From NCBI GenBank assembly GCA_017744355.1, contig JAGIBK010000002.1:1-40000 (forward strand): 40,000 bases of DNA, in the 5' to 3' direction. This stretch comes from a bacterium. Its GTDB lineage: Bacteria; Cyanobacteriota; Sericytochromatia; S15B-MN24; UBA4093. The position numbers and the translations under genes were made by a program. Every line of letters starts with the position of its first letter. Within the stretch, counting starts at the first letter, position 1. Under the pieces are notes generated by a model. It had not been told where the DNA came from. It saw only the letters and a program-made list of their open reading frames with translations, and searched no databases. Below are positions 8,124 to 17,227 of the stretch, in pieces.

Positions 8124-9971
8124 GTGCAGCTTTCCGACCGAATCCAGGAGTTGCTTTCGCATTTGCCGACCAACCCGGGCGTCTACCTCATGAAGGACGC
8201 CGCCGGGCTGATCCTGTACGTGGGCAAGGCGGTCAACCTCAGAAGCCGCGTCCGCTCTTACTTCCGCGAGGACAAGGGGCACTCGCCCAAGGTGCGGGCC
8301 CTGGTACGGGTGATCGATCACTTCGAGACCATCTCGACCACCACCGAGGTCGAGGCCCTGGTGCTCGAGAACACCCTGATCAAGCGGCATCAGCCCTATT
8401 TCAACATCCTGCTCAAGGATGACAAGACCTATCCCTGGCTCAAATTGACCCTCAACGAGCCTTATCCCCGCCTGGTCGTCACTCGCAAGCGCCTGAACGA
8501 CGGCGCGCGCTACTTCGGTCCCTATCCCGATGCCGGGGCCATGTACGCGACCCTGCGACTTATCAAGCAGCTCTTCCCGCTCAGACAGCGCCCTACCCCC
8601 CAGTTCCGCGATCGCCCCTGCCTCAACTACGCCATCGGCCGCTGCCTGGGCCCGTGCCAGGGCATGGTTTCGGTGCCGGAGTACAGGGAGATGGTGAACA
8701 AGGTCATCAGCTTCCTCGAAGGGCGCCACAAGGACTTGCTGCGCGACCTCAAGGCCCAGATGGCCGAGGCCTCCGAGGCCCTCGACTTCGAGCGCGCGGC
8801 CAAGGCGCGCGATGCGATCGCCGCCATCACGAGCCTCTTGGAGGAGCAGAAGGTCGAGGCCAACCGTGAGACCGACCAGGACGTGGTGGCGATCGCCTGC
8901 GACGAGCTGTCGGCTTGCATCCAGCTCTTCGAGGTGCGCGAGGGCAAGGTGATCGGCCGCCGCGCCTTCACCCTTGAACGGGCCGACTCCGAGCCCGCCG
9001 AGGTGCTGGGAGCCTTCCTTGCCCAGTATTACGACGGGACCGCCGCCGGGGCGCGGGTGCCCAAGGAGATCCTGCTGCCCGAGAGCGTGCCCGACCAGGA
9101 GGTGCTCGCTGCCTTCTTGGCCGAGAAGCGTGGCAGCAAGGTGGCGCTCCTGGTGCCGCAGCGCGGCGACAAGTTGAAGCTCTTGGAGATGGTGGCCTAT
9201 AATGCCCAGCAGGCCCTCGAGCAGGAGCGTCTCCGGCGCTGGGCGGCGATCGAGAAAGGTCCTCAGAAGGCACTTCGCGAGCTGGCCGACGCCCTCGGCC
9301 TCTCGGAGGTGCCGCACCGGATCGAGGGCTACGACATCGCCCACGTGCAGGGTTCGGACACGGTCGCGTCCATGGTGGTCTTCGAGGGTGGGGTGCCGGC
9401 CAAGGCCGAGTATCGCCGCTTCAAGATCAAGTCCGTCGAGGGCATCGACGACTTCGCCTCCATGCACGAGGTGGTCAAGCGCCGCTTCAAGCATGTCGCC
9501 GAAGGGGCGGACCCCGGGGGGCGCTGGAGCATGCCCGATCTGGTCCTGATCGACGGCGGCAAGGGACAGCTTGGTTCCGCCGTCGCCGCCCTGGACCGCC
9601 TGGGGGTCGAGGTGCCCATCTTCGGCCTGGCCAAGCAGTTCGAGGAGATTTACCTGCCCGGGCGCAAGGACCCGATTCGCCTGGCGGAGACCTCGCCGGC
9701 CCTGCACCTGATCCAGCGGGTGCGTGACGAGGCCCACCGCTTCGCCAACACCTTCCACGGCAAGCTGCGTGGCAAGCGCATGACGCGGTCGGTGCTGGAC
9801 GACGTGCCGGGCATCGGTGAGAAGCGCAAGCTTCACCTGCTCAAGGCCCTTGGGTCGGTGGAGGCCATGCGCGCCCTGAGCGTCGACGAGCTTGCCTCGC
9901 GCGGCGGGTTGCCCCAGCGGGTAGCCGAAACACTGTACTCTCGCCTGCATCCGCGTGCAGGGCACTCGTAA
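8124..9971 (+). CDS. uvrC: Excinuclease ABC subunit C
   Basis: Makes the 3' and 5' incisions in nucleotide excision repair with UvrA and UvrB. About 615 residues, the normal length. The N-terminal GIY-YIG nuclease runs from NPGVYLMKD to LYVGKAVNLRSRVRSYF. A cysteine cluster follows (CLNYAIGRCLGPC, about 170). Next come a UVR motif that binds UvrB (about 200-235), an RNase H-like 3'-side nuclease (IEGYDIAHVQG, then LVLIDGGKGQL) and C-terminal helix-hairpin-helix motifs (DDVPGIGEKRKLHLLKALGS). Start chosen as GTG 8124, with GAGG nine bases upstream; TTG 8121 is also possible. The M23 gene starts 15 bases after its stop, so the two are probably cotranscribed. Confidence 0.97.
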   Translation: MQLSDRIQELLSHLPTNPGVYLMKDAAGLILYVGKAVNLRSRVRSYFREDKGHSPKVRALVRVIDHFETISTTTEVEALVLENTLIKRHQPYFNILLKDDKTYPWLKLTLNEPYPRLVVTRKRLNDGARYFGPYPDAGAMYATLRLIKQLFPLRQRPTPQFRDRPCLNYAIGRCLGPCQGMVSVPEYREMVNKVISFLEGRHKDLLRDLKAQMAEASEALDFERAAKARDAIAAITSLLEEQKVEANRETDQDVVAIACDELSACIQLFEVREGKVIGRRAFTLERADSEPAEVLGAFLAQYYDGTAAGARVPKEILLPESVPDQEVLAAFLAEKRGSKVALLVPQRGDKLKLLEMVAYNAQQALEQERLRRWAAIEKGPQKALRELADALGLSEVPHRIEGYDIAHVQGSDTVASMVVFEGGVPAKAEYRRFKIKSVEGIDDFASMHEVVKRRFKHVAEGADPGGRWSMPDLVLIDGGKGQLGSAVAALDRLGVEVPIFGLAKQFEEIYLPGRKDPIRLAETSPALHLIQRVRDEAHRFANTFHGKLRGKRMTRSVLDDVPGIGEKRKLHLLKALGSVEAMRALSVDELASRGGLPQRVAETLYSRLHPRAGHS

Positions 9972-9986
9972 CGGAGCATACGCCGG

Positions 9987-11144
9987 TTGTCATCACCTGC
10001 CTCTTACAAGCTGATCGCTTGCGCGCTTGCTGCCACGACGCTCCTCTCGCTGGAGGGCGTGCTGGGACCTGATGCCCGCGCGGCGGATCCGATCAAGGCC
10101 CACCAGGATCGCCTGCACGAGATCCACCAGCGTCTGGAAGCCACGCGCCAGCGGGTCAAGACCCTCAGGCGACAGGAGCACAAGACGGTCGATCAGCTCT
10201 CGGACCTGCAGCAGAAGCTAGAGCGCACCAGCGTCCAGCTCGAAGACTCGGAGTTCAGGCTCGATCGCGCCCAGAAGCAGCTGGAGGCGACCAAGGTCGC
10301 TCTCGGCAAGGCCAAGACCCGCTTCGCGCGCGAGCAGGTGCTGGCGCGCAGCCGCCTGCGGGCCATCTACAAGCATCGTCAGGCGGATTACTGGGAGGCG
10401 CTGCTGACCGCGCCGGATCTCTCCACCTTCACGATGCGCTACCAGTATTTCAAGCACATCTCTCAGACCGACGCCGAGCTGTTGCACCGGCTCGACAATC
10501 GCCTTTCCGATATCACCGTCCAGCGCAAGCGGTACGGGGCGACGGTCCAGACCATCGCCACCGTCACCGACAACATCAAGCAGCAGAAGGAAGAGATCCA
10601 GGACAACACCGAGCAGACCACCGAGCTGCTCGAGCGGATCCGTAGCCAGCGGGCCGAGGCCGAGGCCGCGATCGCCCAGCTCGAACGCGACAGTCAGCAG
10701 ATCGAGGCCATGATTCGCCGCCTGATGGCCGCGCGCCGGCGCATGCCGCGGCTCGGCACCGGGCGTTTCGCCCGTCCCGTCGACTCGCCCATCGGCAGCG
10801 GCTTCGGCATGCGCTACCACCCGATCCTGCACGTCAATCGCCCCCACCGAGGCCTGGATTTCAGCGCCCCATCAGGCACCCCCATCAAGGCGGTGGATCG
10901 TGGAGTGGTAATATGGAGCGGGTGGTTCGGCGCCTTCGGCAAGCTCGTCATCATCGACCACGGCGGGGATCTGACCACGCTCTACGCTCACACCAGCCGC
11001 ATCGTCGTCTCCAAGGGTGACCCCGTCGAGCGCGGGCAGCTCATCGCCTACAGCGGCTCTACGGGCCTCTCGACCGGTCCCCACCTGCATTTCGAGGTCC
11101 GGCGCAACGGCACCCCCGTCGATCCGTTAGGGTTTTTGCGGTAG
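9987..11144 (+). CDS. EnvC-like murein hydrolase activator, M23 peptidase family
   Basis: 385 residues, exported: a signal peptide (LIACALAATTLLSLEG) with cleavage expected near ADA-RAA. Residues about 35-245 are a long coiled coil rich in Gln, Glu and Arg. Residues about 262-385 are an M23 (LytM) domain with H287 and D291 (HRGLD) and HLH at 366-368. These metal ligands are present, so it could be an active endopeptidase, unlike E. coli EnvC, which has lost its zinc site. The coiled coil is the part that docks to FtsX in EnvC. It starts with TTG, GGAG ten bases upstream. A CtpA-type protease follows, a pairing often seen next to ftsEX; here ftsEX is 22 kb away. Confidence 0.88.
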   Translation: MSSPASYKLIACALAATTLLSLEGVLGPDARAADPIKAHQDRLHEIHQRLEATRQRVKTLRRQEHKTVDQLSDLQQKLERTSVQLEDSEFRLDRAQKQLEATKVALGKAKTRFAREQVLARSRLRAIYKHRQADYWEALLTAPDLSTFTMRYQYFKHISQTDAELLHRLDNRLSDITVQRKRYGATVQTIATVTDNIKQQKEEIQDNTEQTTELLERIRSQRAEAEAAIAQLERDSQQIEAMIRRLMAARRRMPRLGTGRFARPVDSPIGSGFGMRYHPILHVNRPHRGLDFSAPSGTPIKAVDRGVVIWSGWFGAFGKLVIIDHGGDLTTLYAHTSRIVVSKGDPVERGQLIAYSGSTGLSTGPHLHFEVRRNGTPVDPLGFLR

Positions 11145-11196
11145 GGGTACAACTGAACCCGAGTGAGCCCCAGGCTCTTATTTGGAAGGATGTCAG

Positions 11197-12408
11197 ATGA
11201 AGCGTAACTTCGGCAACGTCATGGTGGTAATGGGCCTGATGGCGGCCTCCTTCGGGATCGGCATGGGCGTTCATCCTCTCAAGGTGGCGGCCGAGACGCA
11301 TTCCTTCTCGACCTTCCGGCAGGTCTACGACCTGGTCAAGAGCGAGTTCATCGACGGCAAGGTCCAGGAGAACAAGCTGGAGTACGGCGCCATCCGCGGC
11401 CTGCTCGAGAGCCTCGACGACCCCTACACCCGCTTCATGGAGCCCAAGGTCTTCAAGTCGATGCAGGACGAGCGTCACGGCTCGTTCTTCGGGATCGGCA
11501 TCCAGATCGGCATGAACAAGGACAAGCACCTCTCGGTCATCGCGCCGATCGAGGACACCCCTGCCGCCAAGGCCGGCCTCAAGAGCGGCGACCACATCGT
11601 CGAGATCGACGGCAAGACCACCAAGTCCATGGCCATCGAGGAAGCCGTCTCCCACATCCGCGGCAACAAGGGCACCAAGGTTACCCTCAAGATCCAGCGC
11701 GGCGCCCAGAAGCCCTTCGACGTCGCCATCATCCGCGACTCGATCGCCACCAAGGCCGTCAAGACCCGCGATCTCGAGAGCAACATCGGCTACATCCGTC
11801 TCTCGACCTTCATGAACGAGAACGCCGACCAGGATATGCGCCTGGCCCTCGACAAGTTCAAGAACAAGAGCGCGCTGGTGCTCGACCTGCGCGGCAACCC
11901 CGGCGGTCTGCTGCCCAACGCCGTCAGCATCGGCTCCATGTTCATCGACAAGGGCGTCCCGGTCGTCCAGATCGTGGACCGCGAGGGCAACCGCGAGACC
12001 CTCGACTCGACCGGCCGCCTGGCCATCCCCAAGAACAAGCCGGTGGTGGTGCTGGTGGACGGCGGCTCGGCCTCGGCTTCCGAGATCCTCTCGGGCGCGC
12101 TTCAGGACACCCACCGCGCGACGCTGGTCGGCACCAAGACCTTCGGCAAGGGCCTCGTCCAGACCGTCCACGCGCTGGACGGCGGCTCGGGGGTGGCCAT
12201 CACCACCAACAAGTATCTGACCTCGGGCGGCAACGACATCAACAAGAAGGGGATCACCCCCGACGTGGTGGTCGAGTTCCCGCAGCTTGCGACCGCGTCC
12301 GCCGAGCTCGAGGAGATGCCCACCCTCGACGATCTGATCAAGGACGGCAAGGACGTCCAGCTCAACAAGGGCATCGCGATCCTCAAGGAAAAGCTCGCGA
12401 AGAAGTAG
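11197..12408 (+). CDS. ctpA: C-terminal processing peptidase, S41 family (CtpA/Prc type)
   Basis: 403 residues, exported or anchored by an N-terminal hydrophobic segment (about 7-25). A PDZ domain lies at about 95-170 (GSFFGIGIQIG, AKAGLKSGDHIVEIDG). The S41 catalytic core follows: LDLRGNPGG at 229-237, the nucleophilic Ser within GGSASASE (289-296) and the general base K318 in GTKTFGKG. Such proteases trim periplasmic or surface proteins and often regulate the neighbouring M23 hydrolase. Start 11197 was chosen because GGAAGGA lies 6 bases upstream; an in-frame TTG at 11182 has no ribosome site. It is the last gene of the uvrC-M23-ctpA unit. Confidence 0.93.
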   Translation: MKRNFGNVMVVMGLMAASFGIGMGVHPLKVAAETHSFSTFRQVYDLVKSEFIDGKVQENKLEYGAIRGLLESLDDPYTRFMEPKVFKSMQDERHGSFFGIGIQIGMNKDKHLSVIAPIEDTPAAKAGLKSGDHIVEIDGKTTKSMAIEEAVSHIRGNKGTKVTLKIQRGAQKPFDVAIIRDSIATKAVKTRDLESNIGYIRLSTFMNENADQDMRLALDKFKNKSALVLDLRGNPGGLLPNAVSIGSMFIDKGVPVVQIVDREGNRETLDSTGRLAIPKNKPVVVLVDGGSASASEILSGALQDTHRATLVGTKTFGKGLVQTVHALDGGSGVAITTNKYLTSGGNDINKKGITPDVVVEFPQLATASAELEEMPTLDDLIKDGKDVQLNKGIAILKEKLAKK

Positions 12409-12417
12409 ACCCGTTCA

Positions 12418-12455
12418 CGCGAAAGGGGGGTGGCTCAGGCCACCCCCCTTTCGCG
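12418..12455. terminator. Bidirectional hairpin between ctpA and the NHL lipoprotein
   Basis: A perfect 17-bp stem (12418-12434 with 12439-12455) around the loop TCAG, lying between two convergent genes. There is no U tract beyond the stem, but A-rich and T-rich steps inside it could serve either direction. Confidence 0.7.
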
Positions 12456-12462
12456 TACGGTC

Positions 12463-13515
12463 TCAGGGCGAAGGGGAGACGCTCGGCGTCGCGGGCTTTT
12501 CGCCCCGCAGCTGGTAGAGGCGGCCGGCCTTGGTGTCCACGAAGAACGGTGAGCCGTCCGGGGCCAGGGCGATCGCCCCCGGCGCGTCGATGGCGGCACG
12601 GCGGGCGTCGTCGGCCTCGTCCGAGTGGCCGCCCTTGCCGTTGCCGGCCACGGTCCAGATGGGGCCACCCGGTCGGATCCAGCGGATGCGGCGGTTGCCC
12701 GTGTCCGAAACGAGCAGATCCCCCCCGGGCAGCACCACCACCCCGGAAGGCGAGGCCAGCTGGCTGCTGGCGGCAGGGCCGCCGTCGCCGGCGAAGCCCT
12801 CGAGGCCGTTGCCGGCCACGGTGCTGATCGCGCCGTCGGGTGCGATCCGGCGAATGGCATGGTTACCGGTGTCGGCCACGTAGAGGCTGCCGTCCGCGCC
12901 CACGTTCAGCGCGAGCGGCGAGTGTAGGGCCGCTTCCTTGGCGGCACCCCCGTCGCCCTCGAACCGGGCGAGGCCGTTGCCGACCACGGTGGTGATGCGA
13001 CCGTCGGTGTCCACCCGGCGGATGCGGTTGTGGCCCGTGTCGGCGATGAAGAGGGCCCCCTTGGCGTCCGCCTTCACGTCGAAGGGGGTGTCGAGCTGGG
13101 CGCTGATGGCGAGCCCACCATCCCCGATGGGGAAGAGGGCGGTGCCGGTGCCGGCGAACGCCTCGAGCGCCCCGTCCTCGAGCATGCGATAGATTCGGTT
13201 GGTGGGCGGGTCGGCGAGGAAGGTCGAGCCGGCGGCGAGGGCGAGGCCGGCCGGCCCCTTGACGGTCTGGCCCACGGGCGCGATGACCCGCAGCTGCCCT
13301 TCGGGACCGAGCGCCGTGAGCCCTTCGGTCGTGGAGAGCAGGAACCCGTCGGGCCCGATGGCCAGGCCCCGAGGAGCCGAGAGGTCGCCCATGACGGTCG
13401 AGAGCGCATAGCGCGGGGCCTGCTCCACTTCGGGAGGGGGCGGGGCCTCCTTGCAGGCGACGAGGGACGCACCGAGCGCGATGGCGGCGGCCAGGGCGAG
13501 GGGCTGGTGGCGCAT
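12463..13515 (-). CDS. NHL-repeat lipoprotein
   Basis: 350 residues. A lipobox (LVAC, lipidated C21) follows a short signal peptide, so it is a membrane-anchored lipoprotein. A short proline-rich linker is followed by about five NHL-type beta-propeller blades. They show the recurring pattern of a blade start (SPLALNVGADG), a strand (LYVADTGNHAIRRI) and a closing loop (ISTVAGNGLEGFAGDGG). This is the usual form of extracellular NHL propellers, which serve as binding scaffolds; no catalytic residues are recognised. The start at 13515 has GGGAGAA upstream, and longer in-frame readings are rejected because only this start gives the signal peptide. It is monocistronic. Confidence 0.85.
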   Translation of the reverse strand: MRHQPLALAAAIALGASLVACKEAPPPPEVEQAPRYALSTVMGDLSAPRGLAIGPDGFLLSTTEGLTALGPEGQLRVIAPVGQTVKGPAGLALAAGSTFLADPPTNRIYRMLEDGALEAFAGTGTALFPIGDGGLAISAQLDTPFDVKADAKGALFIADTGHNRIRRVDTDGRITTVVGNGLARFEGDGGAAKEAALHSPLALNVGADGSLYVADTGNHAIRRIAPDGAISTVAGNGLEGFAGDGGPAASSQLASPSGVVVLPGGDLLVSDTGNRRIRWIRPGGPIWTVAGNGKGGHSDEADDARRAAIDAPGAIALAPDGSPFFVDTKAGRLYQLRGEKPATPSVSPSP

Positions 13516-13573
13516 GGCAGAGTTCTCCCTTACGGCGAAAGGGGGCAGGGCCGCTCCATGATGAAGCACCTCT

Positions 13574-13579
13574 ATTCTA
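13574..13579 (-). promoter_or_regulatory. Weak predicted -10 of the NHL lipoprotein gene
   Basis: TAGAAT on the minus strand, 59 bases upstream of the start codon. The -35 is poor (TTCAAA at a 15-base spacing). A CTCGTT-TG-AACGAG inverted repeat lies just upstream at 13591-13604. Confidence 0.35.
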
Positions 13580-13674
13580 GCGAATGTTTGCTCGTTTGAA
13601 CGAGAGCCCAGGCCGACATAACCCGTCCGAAAACCCCCAAGCCCCGACCTGATGCCGACGAGAGGCGGATGATG

Positions 13675-13683
13675 TGATAAGAT
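13675..13683 (+). promoter_or_regulatory. Extended -10 promoter of the actin-like/flagellar operon
   Basis: TGATAAGAT, an extended -10, 31 bases before the actin-like gene. No -35 is recognisable. The predicted start is near 13690. GGAGG at 13704-13708 is the ribosome site for the first gene. Confidence 0.5.
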
Positions 13684-13714
13684 ATCGCCTGGACTTGGGA
13701 AATGGAGGAAACAC

Positions 13715-14818
13715 ATGGAACCGATCAATCTCGGCATCGATCTCGGTCGCTCGGAGACGCGCCTTTTCGACGGCGAGCGCCTCTTCGTGATCCCCACCCT
13801 GATCGGGGGCCCCGTGGCGACCATCCGCCGCGGCAACGCCCGGATCGCCGATGATGCCCTCGAAGGTCACCTGTCGGTCAAGATCGGCTCGCATGAGTAC
13901 TCGCTCGGCCGCCATGCCCAAGAGCAGCCCTTCCTCTTCCCCGTTAACGACGTGGACCTCTTCGCCGACGACCTGAACCTCGCGCTGGTGCTCGGCATGC
14001 TGGGCCTCTACGTGCGCCGCATGGGCATCGAGGGCGTTCCCTCGCTCAAGCTCTGCCTCGGCCTGCCCGTGGCCCTCACGCGCCGCGCCGCCTACACCGA
14101 GGCGCGCCTGGCCGAGTGGACCAAGACCCACCACTTCGAGTTCTGCGGCGAGCCCATGACCCTCGACCTCGTCCAGATCGACTACATCCCCCAGCCGGTC
14201 GGCGCCGTCTACGCAGCCATCCTGGCCGGGCAGCTCGACTACACCCCCACCGAGAACATCGGCGTCATCGACCCCGGTCACCTCTCGACCGACTGGGTGG
14301 TCGTGCGCCTTCCCAACGAGCTCAGCGCCTACTCGGGCCAGACCACCGCGGCTGCGGGCTTCCGCCTGACCGAGGCGGTGAGCGTCCATCTGGCCGAGCA
14401 GGGTGTCACCCGCCTCGACCCGCTTGCCATCATGGAGTCGCTGACCACCGGCGAGTACGTGGACAACGGCGAGACGCTCCCCGTTCGCGACGAGGTGACC
14501 GCGGCGCTGGTCGAGCGCATGGCCCAGCAGATCGCCCTGACGGTCAAGCAGAGCTGGCGCGACCTCTCCATCGACCGCATGGTCCTGGTCGGTGGCTTCG
14601 GACGCCTGCTGTACCCCCACCTGACCCAGAACCCCTACTTCCGTGACCTGCAGATGGGGCAAGACTTCCGCTACTACAACGTGCGCGGCACCTACGAGTA
14701 CGGCATGGCCACCCCCCTGCGCGCCAACGAGGTGATCGCCCAGGCGAACGCCAAGGTCGCCAAGGTCAAGAAGGCGGCCGAGCCCTTCGCCGAGCCCATG
14801 GCCGAGGTGGAGGCCTAG
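13715..14818 (+). CDS. ParM/Alp-type actin-like ATPase
   Basis: 367 residues with an actin/Hsp70-type ATPase fold. The phosphate-1 loop is LGIDLGRSETRLF (D9, G11), phosphate-2 is VIDPGHLSTDW (D186, G188, D193) and the adenosine motif is MVLVGGFG (289-296). The phosphate-2 form and overall layout resemble ParM and archaeal/plasmid actin-like proteins, not MreB, whose motifs read differently. It probably forms filaments. A charged Ala/Glu/Lys tail follows residue 340. It is the first gene of a seven-gene run ending in flagellar rod genes, with a coiled-coil gene 6 bases downstream as the likely partner. No parR/parC-type site or plasmid gene is nearby. Compare the Bacillus mbl-flhO-flhP operon, where an MreB paralogue precedes flgF/flgG homologues. 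The function here is unproven. Confidence 0.8.
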   Translation: MEPINLGIDLGRSETRLFDGERLFVIPTLIGGPVATIRRGNARIADDALEGHLSVKIGSHEYSLGRHAQEQPFLFPVNDVDLFADDLNLALVLGMLGLYVRRMGIEGVPSLKLCLGLPVALTRRAAYTEARLAEWTKTHHFEFCGEPMTLDLVQIDYIPQPVGAVYAAILAGQLDYTPTENIGVIDPGHLSTDWVVVRLPNELSAYSGQTTAAAGFRLTEAVSVHLAEQGVTRLDPLAIMESLTTGEYVDNGETLPVRDEVTAALVERMAQQIALTVKQSWRDLSIDRMVLVGGFGRLLYPHLTQNPYFRDLQMGQDFRYYNVRGTYEYGMATPLRANEVIAQANAKVAKVKKAAEPFAEPMAEVEA

Positions 14819-14824
14819 CCGCCG

Positions 14825-15898
14825 ATGCTGGGGGCATTCCAGGCCCAGATCCAGCGCCTCTTGCGGCAGTCGGATGACCCGCTCGGGCTCATCACGCCTG
14901 ATCAGCTCAAGGCCGTTCTCAAGTCGATCGAGGGCAAGTACAACACCCTGCGCGACGAGAACAAGCGCCTCAAGGCCCAGGGCACCGAGCTTCGCGAGGC
15001 CAACGACCGTCTCGAGCAGCGGCTTCACGCCATGAGCGTGGAGCTGGACCGCGAGCGTTCGGCTCCGCGGCCCGATCCCGAGGAGCAGGCGCGCCAGCGC
15101 TCAGAGTTTGCCGTCGTCCAGCAGGCCACCGAGGCTCTGCGCGAGGAGCTTGCTGCTTCCGAGGCGGCGATCGAGCGTCTGAAGGCGGAGCTCGTCGCGG
15201 CCGAAGAAGTGGCCGAGGCTTCCCGCTCGGAGCTGCACGCCGCTCACGCCACGGCCGAGACCCTGCGCAACGAGCTCGCCAAGTCCCAGGCCGCGTGCGA
15301 TGCCTGGCGCCTGGAGCTGCACGAGGTCCGCAACGACTCCGCCCGCCTGATGGACGAGGCGAGCGAGGCGGGCCTGCGGCTGGAGGCCGCCCAGGACGAG
15401 CTGAACGAGGCCCGCGAGGAACTCGTGAGGCTGCGCGAGGCAGTCGCCGAGCGCGATCGCGAGCTGACTGCCTACCGAGGGACCACCATCAGCCCCTTGG
15501 AGCACGATACCCTCAAGCAGGAACGCGACGCCCTCAAGCAGCGCCTCTCTGCCGTCGAGACCCGCCTGCGGCAAGAAGAAGCCGCCCGCGACGCGCTGCG
15601 CGGCGAGCTGGACAACTCGCGCCACCACACTCAAGTCATCGCCGCCACGACCGATATCAAGATCCAGGAGCGGATCGCGTCCCTGGATCAGGAGAAGGTC
15701 ACCTTGCGCAACCAGCTCGAATCCGCCCACGCCGAGGCCGAGCGCCTGCGCAAGGAGCTGCACGGCGCCGTCCAGTCGGCTTTCAAGCCTTCCGCGGTGC
15801 CAAAGGCCCCTCCCACCAAGTCCACCGCCGCCAAGCCCTCGAATGCCGAGGAGCGCCGCAAGCTCCTGGCTCAGCTGATCAACGGTCAGAACCCCTAA
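14825..15898 (+). CDS. Long coiled-coil protein, candidate partner of the actin-like ATPase
   Basis: 357 residues. Residues 1-35 are a short non-coiled head ([20 protein letters not shown]). About 35-315 is near-continuous coiled coil rich in Glu, Arg, Ala and Leu. About 320-340 is a Pro/Lys/Thr linker, and the end is a short conserved-looking helix ([14 protein letters not shown]). There is no signal peptide or membrane segment, so it is cytoplasmic. It starts 6 bases after the actin-like gene, reusing GAGGTGGAGG at that gene's end as a ribosome site, which suggests matched expression. I do not recognise the family; long coiled-coil proteins score against many unrelated ones, so homology must be judged on the head and tail. 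Confidence 0.8.
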   Translation: MLGAFQAQIQRLLRQSDDPLGLITPDQLKAVLKSIEGKYNTLRDENKRLKAQGTELREANDRLEQRLHAMSVELDRERSAPRPDPEEQARQRSEFAVVQQATEALREELAASEAAIERLKAELVAAEEVAEASRSELHAAHATAETLRNELAKSQAACDAWRLELHEVRNDSARLMDEASEAGLRLEAAQDELNEAREELVRLREAVAERDRELTAYRGTTISPLEHDTLKQERDALKQRLSAVETRLRQEEAARDALRGELDNSRHHTQVIAATTDIKIQERIASLDQEKVTLRNQLESAHAEAERLRKELHGAVQSAFKPSAVPKAPPTKSTAAKPSNAEERRKLLAQLINGQNP

Positions 15899-15914
15899 CC
15901 GGAGGCCCTGCCCC

Positions 15915-16403
15915 ATGATGCCTGACGGCCTGCAAGCGATCATGTCGCGCATCCAGGAGCTGCAGCAGACTTTCGGAGTCGCGCGCCCTGCCTCTCAGGC
16001 TGGGGACTTCGCGACGGCGTTCGATGCTGCGGCGGCTGCTGCGCCCGCGAAATCGAGCTTGGTCGATCCGGCCCTCGTGAGGGCCGTGATCCAGGCCGAG
16101 TCGGGTGGCAACCCGCAGGCCGTCTCGCCCGCTGGGGCTCGTGGGCTCATGCAGCTGATGCCTTCAACCGCTCGGTCGCTCGGGGTGGACCCCGACGATC
16201 CCGTCCAGAACGTGGCGGGTGGCACCCGCTACTTGCGCCAGATGCTCGATCGCTTCGACTCGGTGCCCGAGGCCCTCGCGGCCTACAACGCGGGCCCCGG
16301 TGCGGTCGAGAAGTACGGCGGCATTCCCCCTTACGCCGAGACCCGGCATTACGTCGAGCGGGTCATGGACCTGTACCGCAAGAACCAGGAGGGCTCCCGT
16401 TGA
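15915..16403 (+). CDS. Lytic transglycosylase (SLT domain), probably flagellar
   Basis: 162 residues. After a ~45-residue Ala-rich N-terminus comes a compact SLT/GH23 domain, with catalytic E62 in [30 protein letters not shown] and the closing [11 protein letters not shown]. It cleaves the glycan strand of peptidoglycan. There is no clear signal peptide, as in FlgJ, so export may go through the flagellar apparatus. Its stop overlaps the flgF start (TTGA), and the gene downstream of flgG encodes only the rod-binding half of FlgJ. The pair therefore looks like FlgJ split into two proteins. GGAGG lies 9 bases before the start; an ATG at 15918 is an alternative. Confidence 0.88.
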   Translation: MMPDGLQAIMSRIQELQQTFGVARPASQAGDFATAFDAAAAAAPAKSSLVDPALVRAVIQAESGGNPQAVSPAGARGLMQLMPSTARSLGVDPDDPVQNVAGGTRYLRQMLDRFDSVPEALAAYNAGPGAVEKYGGIPPYAETRHYVERVMDLYRKNQEGSR

Positions 16404-17176
16404 TCCGAGGCATTTACACGTCGGCGGCCGGCATGAGCGCCGAGATGGCGCGCCAGGAAGTGCTCGCCAACAACCTGGCGAACGTGAACACCAGCGGCTT
16501 CAAGCAGGACATGGCCGTCTTCCGCACCCGGCTCGACAAGACCATCTACCGGGTCGACGCGCAGGGCGGGGCCCGGGCGGGCGTCCCGGCCGTCCAGAAG
16601 ATGGGTGACCTCTCTTCGGGGGTCTACCTTGACGAGGTGGCGACGCGGTACGGCCAGGGCAACCTGCTTCAGACCGACGAGCCGCTCGATCTCGCCCTAT
16701 CGGGCGAGGGCTTCTTCGTGATCCAGGCCGAGAATGGCGAGGAGCTGCTCTCGCGCGGCGGCTCCTTCAAGCGTGACGCCGAGGGTTTCTTGGCCGACGA
16801 CAGCGGCCGCCGCGTGCTGGGCGAGGCGGGGCCGATTCGCTTGGCTGCCCAGGGCAAGGTCTTCGTTGACCAGAGCGGCAACGTCAAGCAGGGGACAGCG
16901 GGCATCGGCAAGCTGCGCCTCGTGCGCCTGGAGCGCCCGGAAGCGAGTGTCGAGAAGCGTGGCGAGACCGCCTGGCGCCTCAAGGACCCCGGCGCCATCA
17001 TCCCCGGGGCGCGCCCCGAGGTGCTGCAGGGCTACCTCGAAGCCTCCAACGTCAACCCCGTGCGCGAGATGGTCGAGATGATCAGCGTGCAGCGCGCCTA
17101 CGAGGCGAGCCAAAAAATGATTTCCGCTCAGGACGAGACCCTGGGTAAAGCCGTGAACGAAATCGGCCGAGGATAA
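16400..17176 (+). CDS. flgF: Flagellar basal-body rod protein FlgF
   Basis: 258 residues, proximal rod component. The N-terminal motif [16 protein letters not shown] is followed by [14 protein letters not shown]. The C-terminal helix ([19 protein letters not shown], then [18 protein letters not shown]) is typical of the FlgE/F/G/K family. It starts with TTG overlapping the transglycosylase stop, with AGGAGGG 7-8 bases upstream. FlgF and FlgG are close paralogues. This one is called FlgF because it comes first, is slightly shorter, and has the less canonical N-terminus. It is probably exported by the flagellar type III system. Confidence 0.9.
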   Translation: MIRGIYTSAAGMSAEMARQEVLANNLANVNTSGFKQDMAVFRTRLDKTIYRVDAQGGARAGVPAVQKMGDLSSGVYLDEVATRYGQGNLLQTDEPLDLALSGEGFFVIQAENGEELLSRGGSFKRDAEGFLADDSGRRVLGEAGPIRLAAQGKVFVDQSGNVKQGTAGIGKLRLVRLERPEASVEKRGETAWRLKDPGAIIPGARPEVLQGYLEASNVNPVREMVEMISVQRAYEASQKMISAQDETLGKAVNEIGRG

Positions 17177-17227
17177 GAATAGTCACCTAGCACGGGTAAC
17201 CACACCCATCGAGAAAGGACGTCCAGG

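Noticed and set aside
7998..9965. Very long minus-strand open frame opposite uvrC
   Set aside because: It is the antisense shadow of a strongly conserved gene in GC-rich DNA; the translation is low-complexity (His/Leu/Gly/Asp-rich) with no family features.
13654..13661. GCCGACGA as a sigma-28 -10 before the actin-like gene
   Set aside because: No TAAA-like -35 at 11 bases; the extended -10 at 13675 is better placed.
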